Assembly (NCBI GenBank): GCA_018466975.1
Contig: CM031554.1
Location: 868,001 to 932,000, forward strand
From: Sparassis latifolia
Lineage: Eukaryota; Basidiomycota; Agaricomycetes; Polyporales; Sparassidaceae
Length of the DNA stretch: 64,000 nucleotides
Direction of reading: 5' to 3'
Below, piece by piece: positions 11,935 through 26,510 of the stretch. The notes below the pieces were generated by a model that was not told the origin of the DNA, made no database searches, and saw only the letters and a program-made list of their open reading frames with translations. A program made the position numbers and the translations under genes. How positions within the stretch are numbered: the stretch's first letter is position 1; each line of letters begins with the position of its first letter.

Positions 11935-12420
11935 TGCTGCCCACGATCATTGCAGGGCTGCAAACATACTTTGACCCCACGATCGGTGCGAATCTGCTCT
12001 ACCGCTTCGAGCGGCCGCAGTACGCGGACATCCGCAAGCAATACGTGACTGGCCCGACGGTGCAGGTAGGTCAGGAGAAGGAGATGAGCTCGATTTACGG
12101 CGCCGAGCACCTGCTGCACATGTTGGGTGTGTATGCATTGTTTCTCATGTCCCGTCGCACGAACTGACGACGCGGCACCTTCAGTGAGCCTGCCGCAGAT
12201 GGTCGCGAGCTCGACGATGGATGCAGAGTCGGTGGGCCTCGTTCGGGACCACGTGAACGAGCTGATGGTGTAAGTGCCGCTGCGGGACCTATGTGCACTC
12301 TGCTGACCTGCACACAGGTACATGGTGAAAGAGCAGCACCGTATATTTATCCGGGAGTACGACTCTGCGAGCTTAGCGTCCCGGCTCAACGGTGACCACA
12401 ATTTGATTTCGCGTTCTTGA
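11935..12420 (+). pseudogene. Truncated EAF3 3' fragment (second copy)
   Basis: This repeats the MRG C-terminus of the gene at 1-471, including both introns at the same places, but has no 5' portion. It is fused at 11934/11935 to the 3' flank of ICMT copy C. Coding sense is largely kept (LPTIIAGLQTYFDPTIGANL, ERPQYADIRKQY). The C-terminus differs: SLAYQNISRS is replaced by SLASRLNGDHNLISRS because of a replacement near 12380-12405 that leaves it 18 nt longer, in frame. With no promoter or N-terminus it is most likely nonfunctional. Confidence 0.8.
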
Positions 12421-12486
12421 GCTGTGACAGTCGTGACTGTGATTCATTCTACTGTGACTGTACGTGACTGAAATGACGTCACGCGT
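11935..12486 (+). repeat. Right direct repeat of the EAF3 tail
   Basis: Partner of the repeat at 4-537. It also carries the GTGACTG run and the TGACGTCA palindrome (12474-12481), and continues directly into the promoter of the peroxiredoxin gene. This suggests EAF3 and the peroxiredoxin gene were once direct neighbours. Confidence 0.82.
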
Positions 12487-12495
12487 ACTATATAG
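12432..12495 (+). promoter_or_regulatory. Candidate peroxiredoxin promoter elements
   Basis: Upstream of the ATG at 12547 lie CGTGACTGTGATTC (12432-12445), a perfect CRE/ATF palindrome TGACGTCA (12474-12481), an overlapping ACGCGT and a TATA-like CTATATAG (about 12488-12495). ATF/CREB bZIP factors are known stress regulators in fungi. Binding here is inferred only from the motif. Confidence 0.4.
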
Positions 12496-12546
12496 CTGAG
12501 GACATGGCTTGCTTCTGCTCCAATTGACGTCCTCTTCTCGTCCACC

Positions 12547-13330
12547 ATGTCCCTGCTCTCCTCAACAATCCAGACCGCTCACGCTGCCGTGACCTCCCTC
12601 CTCAGCGCCGCCGAAGTCAAGCCCGGCTCAACCATTCCGACTTCAGCCCTCGTGAAGGAAGACAGCTCGACCGAAACATTCACTTTCGAGGGGCTCACGG
12701 GAAAGAACGTCTTTGTGAGCCGCGCGTCGTTTGAATGCAACAATAACTGCAGCCAGAACCTGAGCCTAAGTCTCTACCCAGGTCGGTGTGCCCGGCGCAT
12801 TTACGGGAACGTGCAGTGCGCAAGTGCCTGGGTACATCAACGCGTACGAGAAGTTCACCGCCAAGGGCGTGCGCAACGTCTACGTTGTCGCCGTGAACGA
12901 CGTGTTTGTGATGAAGTATTCGCCCTCTCCTCTCGTGCAGCGGGTGAGATTTGACTGTATGCGCCTCGCAGAGCGTGGAAAGCACAGCTTGCCAACGGGG
13001 GAACGCGTGTGTATTGTTCTTGCACATGTACAGCGCGTCGCGATGCTCAAATCTCCTCACTCCAGCGATCAAGTTCATCGCCGATGATGAAGGCGCGTTC
13101 GTCGGTGCGCTTGGCCTGCTTTTTGACGCATCCCCGCTCCTCGGTGGTCCTCGTTCGAAGGTACGATAATAACGGACCGTTTCCCTCGTCGTTCGCGTGA
13201 ACCAACCGTGTTGATTCTGCAGCGCTTTGTTCTCATCACCGAGGGTACTCAAATCACGCATGTCGTAGTAGAGCCCGTGCCGAGCGAGCTCACGGTCTGC
13301 GCGGCGGACAAAATCCTGGCACTGTTGTGA
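12547..13330 (+). CDS. Peroxiredoxin, PRX5/AHP1 type
   Basis: Thioredoxin-dependent peroxidase that reduces H2O2 and alkyl hydroperoxides. Five exons read in frame: 12547-12714, 12782-12915, 12972-13006, 13066-13160 and 13223-13330. The peroxidatic site PGAFTGTCSAQVPGY is just after the first intron. It is followed by VRNVYVVAVNDVFVMKAW, then KFIADDEGAFVGALGLLFDA, and a C-terminus ending TVCAADKILALL. Length is about 179 residues, normal for the family. The 35-nt third exon (12972-13006) keeps AWKAQLANGGT in frame. There is no obvious mitochondrial presequence, so the protein is probably cytosolic or peroxisomal, although no C-terminal SKL is present. Its promoter overlaps the end of the EAF3 repeat. 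Confidence 0.9.
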
Positions 13331-13596
13331 GCGGTGAACGCAAGGGGGAGATGGCGAGCCACGAAGTTTCATGAGTCCAGTGTCACGGACAGTGTCCAGA
13401 ATCTGTGTATGAATAGGCAGAATATGTGTACGAGTAAGCAGTACGGCGCATTTTGTAGCAGTACAGCACCCTGAAAATCCTGTGAGCACTAGAGCGCTGG
13501 ATAGCGGTCGTATGTCTTCAGTGTGTGCTTTCAATGTTGTCAACAATCCCTACGCACGGATGTTCCAGTCGCTAGTGCTGGCGTAAGATCGCGGTA

Positions 13597-16500
13597 CTAG
13601 ATGAAGTCCTCCGGCCCATCCTCGATCATCCGCGCATACTCGTCGTAGCTTGCGAACGTCGGCAGCGCTCTCAGCCGCTTCCTTCTCGCGCTCACTCCGC
13701 CCCGCTCGTCCCGCTTTCGCTTCTTAGCAGAGGGTGCGCCAATCCCTGCCCACTCCTCTTCCTCCTCGTCCGCGCCAGAGCTGCCACAGCCAGCGTCGGA
13801 CCCGGCGTACTCGATCAGGCCGTCGAGCGGGAGCAGGTCATCAGCGTCTGAGGCTTCTGCCAGCGAGTCGCCAGTGTCATCGTCTTCTTCCTGTGCGTTT
13901 GCGGGTGATTGGGCCGCGAAGTCCTCGTCGGCATCACCATCGCTATCGGAATCGTCGAGCCCCAACGGAAGGTCGTCGCTGGCATCCATAAGCTCGTCAT
14001 TGTCGTCCTGCAGCTCCGCGGGCATGCTTGCTTTCATGGCCTACGGTGTAAAGTGTAACGATAAGCGAGCCCTGTGGTGGTAGATAAGCTCACCTTCCAG
14101 ATCTCCGCCTCCTCTTTGTCCTCGTCGCTCTCAGCATCCTCGTTAGCTTCGAGACCATCTTCGTTCACGCTCGCAGCCTTGGGCTCATCGTCGCTCTGAC
14201 TTTCCTCATCCTCATCCTCGTCCGCGCCCACATCGTCATCCGTTCCGGAAGCGTCCCCGCGGGCCTTGCGCTTCCCGACCTTGGCCGCCATCTGCGCCTC
14301 CTTCTCCCGTTTTCGAGTGAAGAACTTGTGGAAGAACAGCTGCGTGCCGCCGGCGGTCCATCAGCGCCCGACACGCACCCGTACACAACGCAACGCACCT
14401 CGTCTACAGGGACGTCCTCCGGTCTCCTCTTCCAAAAGCGCTCTTCGTTCACCTGCCTTTGCGCGACTTCGCCCTTGACGAGCGAGACGCCCCCGGTGCG
14501 GTCTGACCTGGCGGCGGGCTGCATAGCGCTGGCGCCCTTCGTCTTCGGCTTCTTCGGGTTCTTGTACACGAAGCGGTCGAGGAAGTGCGTGAGCGTGTTG
14601 AGCGCGAGGTCGGGCGTCGCTGTCAACGGCTGGGAAGCGAGCAGCTGGCGCGCGTGCAGGGATATCGCCGGGTGGTAGTGGTGCAGGAGTGGGAGCTACG
14701 GGGCTATCAGTGCTGCTGCTACAGTAAGGGAGACGAGACGAACGTACAAGTTCATACATGGGCGATGCGGACGCGTGCGCAAACTGCGGGTCGCGTTTGT
14801 GTGGGTCGTACTTCTCCAGTTCGGTGCCTCGCTTCGGCACTGGCGTGCCCAGCAGGCTTTTCAGCCCGGGAGTTGTGTTGAACAACTGGCGGGAGGTGAA
14901 TGAATATCATTGCATGTTTTCTATCACAAAATGCACTCACCTCACCGAGGAGGTACAGCCCTCCAGCAATAAATTCAGGCCCACCACCGCTGCCTCCGAT
15001 ACCTGTCGCAAGAACCTGCACGAAGCGGCGCACGAAAGCTTTAACGCGCTCGGTGTTGGTGTCCGACTTGAGGGCCTTGAAGAGAAGGTTGAGGTACATG
15101 GCCTCCTTGTTGGACTCGGCCAGCCGCGGATCAACGAGCGAGGCATAAAGAGTGCGGTAAAAGCGGTCCGTGAGGGCCGTGGTGAAGGAGGACTCGTGTT
15201 GGGACGCGGATGGTGGGGCGAAGGAGGAGCATACGTGGAAGATGAGGAGGAGGGCCTGGAGGGAGATATTGAATGTGGCGGTGTGCGTGATGAGGAAGAG
15301 CGTGTCGATGTGCTCCTTAAAACTGCAAAGTAATGGGGAGGTCAGCATCAACCGACGTCGAAGCATATGCGTCCGCTCACACTTCGTCCACATCCACCCG
15401 CGCGAAGGGCAGCGCGCGGTTGACGCCGGTGAGAACAGCGCCGACCATGCGCGAGCTCGCGTCCTCGACCTCCGCAAAACCTGCTTCTCCTCGGACCTCC
15501 TTGGCTCTCGCCTTCCCGTTACCTTTACCTTTACCTTTCCCACCTGTCGGCTTCGCCTCGTCGTCTCCCTTTACAATCTCCCTGTCCCTTTCACCGCCCG
15601 CAGGCCCACGCCCCGTGCCCAGGATCTCGTGGAACATCTCAAAGTACATCCCGATCAGCGTCCGTGCCACCCCCCGGTCATGCTCCCCCGGAGTGAGCAC
15701 GATCTGGTTTAACGTGACCGCGGCGTAGTACCACGCGTGTGTGTTCCAGCGCTCCGCCAGCGGCGCGGGGGTCACGTCCTTCGCCTTTCCCTTCTTTTCC
15801 TTCCCCTGCGCGCCCCCGCCCTTCGGCTCATCATCATCAAACCGGATGTGCGTATGCACCTTCTCGACCAGCGCGCCGGCCTGTGCCACGGCGGATGTCG
15901 AGGCCGCGGGGCGGAAGATAAGCGCTTTGACCTCGCGCACGACTACTGCCTTCATGTTCGGGTGGGCCTGCAGAAGCTGCAGGAGGTGATACGACGCGCG
16001 CGAGCAGATCGCCTTGTCTGTGTCGCCCTAGGAATGGGGATACAGTGAGCGCGGACCGTTAATATCGAAGTGACATGGAAAATAGGACGTGGGAGGGAGA
16101 TGGGACATACAAGCTTGTTCACAAGCAAGCGAAGCAGGTTCTGCTCCTGCTCAGGCTTCTCCCGGAGGAGCGTCGCGATGAACGCGAGCGACTGCGTGCG
16201 CACGTAGTTGAGAGGATCAAGTGAGTACGTCTTGTACCGATTAAATCAGTGATTTCCATTACTATATGTCCACGACACGAGCACACGCACCTCGAGGATC
16301 TGCAGAATGGAGAAGAAGTACTTCTTCAGCCAGTCCTCAAAGTACCACATCACGAGGTACGAGTCGGTCACGGACGGATGGAGGAGCGGCTGATCACGAA
16401 AATATCTGAGAACAACCATGTATTAAAAAATAGTCCGTGAATACAGTGTGACCCACCTCAGCTTCCGTCCGGGCGCGCCTCCGCCGACCCACCAATCGAC

Positions 16501-17384
16501 GACACACCGCACCGCCTTCAAGCCCTCCTCTCGCCCGCCCTTCCCTCTGCCGCGCTCCGCGAGCCCCCGCAGCGTCTCAAGCGCCTTTGCGTTGTGCACC
16601 GGGCTCGCCTGCACGAGCAGCGTCAACGCGCTCAGCCGGTCAGAGAGCGTACCGCGTGCGAGGATGTTCTGCATAAAATGTGCATCGCCTGTGGACGTGG
16701 TGGATGCCTGGTACACCGCCGCGTCCTGCGCGAGGAGGTCGGAAGCCCGCGCAGTTCGCTCCGCGATCTGAGCGGCAGTCGGGGTGGGGAGGGCAGTCGG
16801 AGGAGGGGGAAGCGGAGGGAGGGCATCGTACCAGAGCGCGGCTGGTTCGATGATGAAGTTCGCCTTTTTGGCTGAGGAGGATGGTGGGAATGGTATAGGG
16901 AGGGGCAGCGGTGTGGAGGGCTGATCCTCACTCTTTACTGTAGCCTGCTTGCGCCTCCTCTCGTTCCCCCGGTCGCGCTGCTTTCCGTCCTTTTTGGACT
17001 GCCTGTCGGGCACTGCAGGCTCGTCGTGGGTTGGGGCCTTGCCATTCAGTTTGGCGCTCTTGAGGAAGGACGAGACATCGTTGATCAAGTTAGGCTGAGA
17101 ACATATCGCGCCCGTCAGTCAGTGTGCGCAGAGTCTCGGATGATACACACGTCTTCCGTCTGTGGGCCGGTCACAAGCTCGATCGTGTCCTCGTCCCTGC
17201 TCTTTTCATGGCGGGCGTCCGTCGGTTTCTCGCCGCGGGTTTTTGAGTCGGCCAGTGATGCACGTCGGGCAGGACGCTGGGCGTGCTTTGGTGGTTGCTT
17301 GCTGCCTTTTGATCTCTGAGGAGCAGAGGGTGCTGTGGGTTTACCGCGGACAGTCTTGGATTTGACGGTACGGATGCGCGCCAT
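13597..17384 (-). CDS. MAK21: Ribosome biogenesis protein NOC1/MAK21 (CBF domain)
   Basis: A large nucleolar protein of the CBF/Mak21 family, which with NOC2 escorts pre-60S particles. The start MARIRTVKSKTVRGKP at 17384 opens a basic N-terminus. Next come INDVSSFLKSAKLNGKAP, a long alpha-helical repeat region, and then the CBF/MAK21 core with YLNLLFKALKSDTNTERVKA and FVRRFVQVL...FIAGGLYLLGEV. The C-terminal third is strongly acidic with Asp/Glu runs (for example DEEEEEWAG) and basic KKRKRDE clusters, ending EDGPEDFI. Several introns of about 45-70 nt interrupt it. Length and domain order fit the family. Position is tail-to-tail with the peroxiredoxin gene. Exact exon borders were not all checked. 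Confidence 0.88.
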
Positions 17385-17806
17385 GTTTATTGAGGGGTGT
17401 GCTGTCCAACTGTGTTGTGAGAGGAGACCGTTCCTACAGCAGTCAATGTCCCAGTCAATTCAAGGTCAATCAACGGATTCAAGTCAAGGTCGCAAGAATT
17501 TTGAGCAACACGTGACGCGCGCGACACGACGCGTCTCATCGCGCGACGCGCCGCGGCAGCGTCCCTGCTCAATCACAACCACAAGCTGTGCATTATGCAA
17601 TAACAGACTAACTCCGGGAAACAGTCGTATGCCTGCTCATCCTAAATCCCACACGTAGACCTCGAGTACTACATCAACGACACCCGATGTCCCACCCCGC
17701 CCGCGTCCGGTGGAACGGGAAGCTCCCCGCTCCTATCAGACACAAATGCTCGATATCTATGCAGAGAAAAAATTAGCTTAGCGGAAGATGCTTTGGACGG
17801 CGCCTC
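17385..17806. promoter_or_regulatory. NOC1 upstream region / PEX1 3' flank with MluI-type box
   Basis: About 420 nt separate the NOC1 start from the PEX1 stop. A CpG-rich patch at 17511-17552 contains ACGCGT at 17529-17534, about 145 nt upstream of NOC1. This is the MluI cell-cycle-box core, and a regulatory role is inferred only. Confidence 0.25.
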
Positions 17807-22013
<4,207 letters not shown>

Positions 22014-22336
22014 CCGTGAATTAGTAGGCGTACGCAAAGTGCACGAGCTAGTAATACTTAAAATTATGGAGAGACGGTCAGCGTACGTGAGCTTGGGAGA
22101 CGTGGTCGAGCCATAGATAAATACCCTCATTTCCCATTTCGGCCCCGCTACCAAACGCCGTCTCTCAACACGTGATTCTTCTACGTCAATGTCACATGGG
22201 CGTGTTACGGACTGACTATCGAAGGAGACTTAATGGTGTGCTGTCAAGCAACGACAGGGTACTCCAGTTCAAGTATTAATGCTAGATTATATCGCAGATA
22301 CAGGGTATCACCGACACATAAGGGCAGCCCCACACA

Positions 22337-25300
22337 TCACAGCCCAGACAGCCAATGCGTCTCCAGTCTCTGCTCTACCGTCCGCGCATCTCTCCGGCGC
22401 ACCGTCTCTGTCATGCCCAAGCCGGCCTCTCCCAGGCGCGCCAGCACATTGCCATAAATCTCGCTATGCGTCGGGCCTTGCACGCCTCTCAACGTGACGC
22501 CGCCGTCGAGGACCTGCAGCGCCGCGAACGCGACGGGCAGCCCGACGGTGCGGGACATCGCGGACGCCTTGGGCGTGCCGTACGCGACGAGTGAGGACGT
22601 GTGCACCTCCTCATGTGTCCCGCCAGCCGCCGGCGATCCGGTGGGACGTGCGATGATTTCGTGTGCCAGGACCACCAGATCGCGCTCGTAAGGCAGATAC
22701 CGCAACTTGTGCGCCAGGAGGGTCGCAAACAGGTCAATCGGCGCAGCGGGCTTTCCAGGCAGCGGCGGCAGCGCCTCAACGCCGGTTGACCGAGCAGAAG
22801 ACGGGATCAACGACAGCCACCGCAGCGCGTTGAGTAGTTCGTCCTTTTGAGAGGGGGGCACGATATCTCCAAGTACGGAGAAGAACGAAGCAGAGTCCTT
22901 GAGCGGCGTCCCCAGCTTCGCCTCCAGCGACCGTCGAGCGAGTGAGGTCCACCGGTCCACACTGAACGGCGGCGAAGTCTCCAACAGGCCGATGGTCTTG
23001 AACATGCTCATGAGGTTGCAGAAGCCCGGGTACCTGATTCAACTATAGCATGATGCGATCTACAACTCGAGGAAAAACATACCGCAACGTGCCTCGGAAC
23101 AGCGTCCTGATACCTGAGAGGGGCTGCAGGCCATAGACGTCAGCATACGGCAGGCTGTCCCTATTCGCAATCCCCTCAAATTTAAGCACGTTAGAAATCG
23201 GTAGGTCAGGTACGAATTCCTGGAGCAGTTCCTCGCCCTCGATCTCCACGACCTATCGCATCATGAATATTGACCGCGGCTCTTCGCAGAGCTCTGGGAA
23301 TTGCGCACCTTGCCTCTCAGCTTGAACTTCGCATCATTGGAGGCGGCAGTTAAGACGCCCTTGGGGCTCCAGCTGAACTTGTACCCAAGCGGTATATTGT
23401 CCGCATGCTCCGGCGCAGGCAAGCCGCCGCAAAACGAAGTGAACGATACGATTTCTTTCTTCTGTGCACGAAGAGAAGAGATGAGTGACATCGCGGAACA
23501 ATGGTCAATCCCGGGATCAAGACCGATCTCGTTCAGAAGCACAACATCAGCAGACACCGCTCTGCGTATGCTTGGTCAATAACAATCCAGGTACAAAACA
23601 GGGCCAAAATACCGTTCATGCAGCGCTCTCATTGCAGGAGAGATATACGACGCCGTCACGAGATGTTTCCGCTGATGGATACACAACTCCGCAACCGCCG
23701 GGTGGAACGGCACAGGCAACAAGCTTCAGCACACCCATCAGCATCACAGCAAAAATCAGACACGCAGACAGAAGCGGACCTGATAACAACGTCTGCCTTC
23801 CCGATCAACTCTCGCATCTTGTCCGTGTCCTTCATGTCGATCAGCACAGGGTCCGCATTCGGATACGGCGCAGTCTGGCGCTCAGCCTCCACCAGCGAAT
23901 TGCTAGCTGCAAACGAACCCATTCAGGCTCATCGCACGCCATAGCATGAAGCACAGCTGCTTACCCACGAGCAGCTGAACATCCGGCCGCTTACAGATCT
24001 CCTCGATCGCCGGCCCAGCAACCATCCCGCTCCCAAGCATCAGCACCTTCTTCTTCGGCTGCCCCAAGCTCTCCGGTTTGGCACCCGCGGTCCCAGCGCT
24101 CCACACCTTCATCGGCTGCTCTAACCACGCAAACTCTCCCGCAAGCCTGCCGCCCTGTGCGACCGTCGCCCTCCTCAGCGCCTCTCTCCGTGCGTGCTCC
24201 CGCTCGTCCTGCTTCTGCCCGCCCGGACGCGTCTGGCGGACGAGCGCACGGAGGTACGGCAGGAGCACGCTGGAGAAATGCTGCGACGCCTCGAGCGGTA
24301 GTGCGGTGGGGAGGATGTCGACGGCCATCATCGTGACCGGCGGCAGGTGCGCAGGGAGCGTGCTCGGGCGGGTGGCGAAGAACGGCGCGGAGAGCGTCGA
24401 GTGGCGCGGGAGGAACTCGAGGCCGCCCTGTACAAAGAACAGAAACATTAGCGTCGGGATTGGTGTCAGTGCTAGTAACGTCACAGCAGATGGCCCCTCC
24501 AGGCGGTCGGACTGACCTCCACGTCGCAGCTGATATCGCCGACACACGCGAATCGGCCCATCCCGATCTGCTGCGCCTTCTCCAGTGTCGTCGTGAGCTG
24601 CTCGTTAGTCATAAGTCTTGGGAACGACGGTGCCCACCCTGCGCCGTGCAAGAGCAGGGACAGGTATGGGGCGATCTATAGCAGAACGTTGTAATGTAAG
24701 TTCAACATCTGGAACAAGATGACACACCTTCGCATGGAAAACAGATTCATATTCCTGCGGGTTCGCATAATACCGAGCACGGTCGTAGGGCCGCCCGTCG
24801 CGCTGCACGAAGTAGTCCGCAGGGAGCGCATGGACGACGTAGATCTGGTCGCACAGCGTGAGCAACCGGGACTCAAAGCACTTTCTACCATCCTACCTTC
24901 CTGAGATCCGTGCCTATTAAGCAGTGTCAGTTGGAAACAGCCAAGTAAGCACGCCAACGAATGCCCGCGTCCAAGTTGAACTCACCTGGATCACTAACTA
25001 GAGCGGGCAAGTCTTCAACTTCGACCCGCTGGATGGGAAGCTCCTTCAGGATATCCAAGACACCATCAGCAACTTTTCCCGCTCTGTGCATATTGTTCAT
25101 GAGACGATTGATGGGCATGCAGGGAAGATTACTCACCCTGTGACGCCGAGCACAATGGGACCCAAGCACTTCGGGGTTCCTTCAGCCGCAATACGCGCGC
25201 CGACGACATCCCTCAGAGTACCGCGGATCGAGGCCAGGGACGGATGCGTATGTGGACGAGGAGTGTACTGTCATATATTCAGACTTGGAAGACAGGTCTA

Positions 25301-26194
25301 TGACATGCAGACTCACGAGGAATGGGCTGGCGACACCGAGCTCGAGATGTGCATGTGCGAGAGCATTCAGGGACTCCAGTGTACCGGCGACTGTCAGTCC
25401 GCATTAGTACTCACAACTACTCACAACTACTCGAGAAGATTATTTGAGGCGTCCCGGCGACTCCTCGGGAATTTCAGAGTTCTCAGTGTAGCATCATCGA
25501 CGTGTTTTTCTACCCTGAACGCGCTTTTTCGAGTAGTACATGAGCGTACACTTACCACCAGCGAACCAACCAAATCCAACAGTCCTCTTCCCATCCTCGC
25601 CAGTAAGTAGCTCATAGTCGATGAGTGTCGGAAGCAGCTCTGGACGAGGGGCAGCCGCGTCTCCGACAACAGACGGACAGACAAACTTGGATAGCAGCTC
25701 CATGTTGTACATCTGACCCTTATGGGTATGGGAGAACATGATGTGCGTGCGGGGCTGGAGCGGAGCACCAGGCGCGACGGACGGCGCAGGCAGCGCGTCT
25801 GTGAGGACCTCCGGGAGAGGAGTTTCCTTGATGCCGAGGATGATGTGCGCGGGGGCGAGCGTGGGGTGCGGTCTCGCGCCGGCCTGTGGGGCGCTGGGCG
25901 TCAGTCTCACTTGGCGTCGTACGATGGGGTGAACGGACGCACCTTGACGAATTCGTTTATACCCCAGACGCGCCTGTTGCAGTCCTGCACGAGGACGTCG
26001 ACGCCGTCGTTGTGGACGAGGTCGTGGACGGCGTCCGGGGTGAGCGGACACCTGCGTTCCCATATACGCAGGGGGTCTTCGCGTCGAATGCCGATGGTAA
26101 GCCTGGCAGCGTTGGGGGCGGTGGCATGGTACGAGCGCGACGAACAGCGCCGCGGGCGCGCGAGAGAGAAGGGAGCACGTCGAAGAATGGCCAT
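22337..26194 (-). CDS. Bifunctional lysine-ketoglutarate reductase / saccharopine dehydrogenase (AASS type)
   Basis: This enzyme converts lysine plus 2-oxoglutarate to saccharopine and then to aminoadipate semialdehyde plus glutamate. The start MAILRRAPFSLARPRR at 26194 looks like an Arg-rich mitochondrial presequence. The LKR half follows: LTIGIRREDPLRIWERRCPL, later ACVGDISCD and FLPRHSTLSAPFF. The SDH half has KKVLMLGSGMVAGPAIEE, NEIGLDPGIDHCSAMSL, CGGLPAPEHADNIPLGYKFS and GIRTLFRGTLRY. It ends in a conserved alpha/beta region and a stop at 22337. LKR C-terminal and SDH N-terminal sequence share one uninterrupted exon around 23903-24470, so the fusion is directly seen. In most fungi these activities lie on separate LYS1 and LYS9 proteins. 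A degradative role is inferred. Confidence 0.88.
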
Positions 26195-26510
26195 GGGTGG
26201 TGGTGGTGGTCAAGAGGAGAATTGGGCGCTCAGTGGATTGAGCCTCTGAAATGGTCGGGTGTCAATGATCCGAGCCGAGCTGCTCCTCTTCTACTGCCGC
26301 ACACACCGGAATCCTGCACTCGTGATGTCGACCAGCGTCGTCAGAAAACGCGTATCTCGACGGGCAAATACCGCAGAACGCGAAGAGGGAGAGCAAACGA
26401 GGACCGCTCGGTATTCAGACGCGTCTAGGTACAAGCGCCACGTGACCCAGTGCTTGAGCTCGTTGCCGCCCGCAACGGTGACCACCGCGCTCCCCTCCAC
26501 CGACGCCGCG
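26195..26510. promoter_or_regulatory. Divergent promoter region between the lysine enzyme and MID1
   Basis: The two start codons face away from each other across 316 nt, so they presumably share a bidirectional promoter. A CCAT-rich patch with repeated GGT units lies near 26190-26210. No specific operator was recognised. Confidence 0.35.

Noticed and set aside
13734..13991. Long plus-strand open frames rich in Arg/Pro/Ser opposite NOC1
   Set aside because: They are mirror images of the acidic, GC-rich C-terminus of NOC1 and lack homology or introns of their own.
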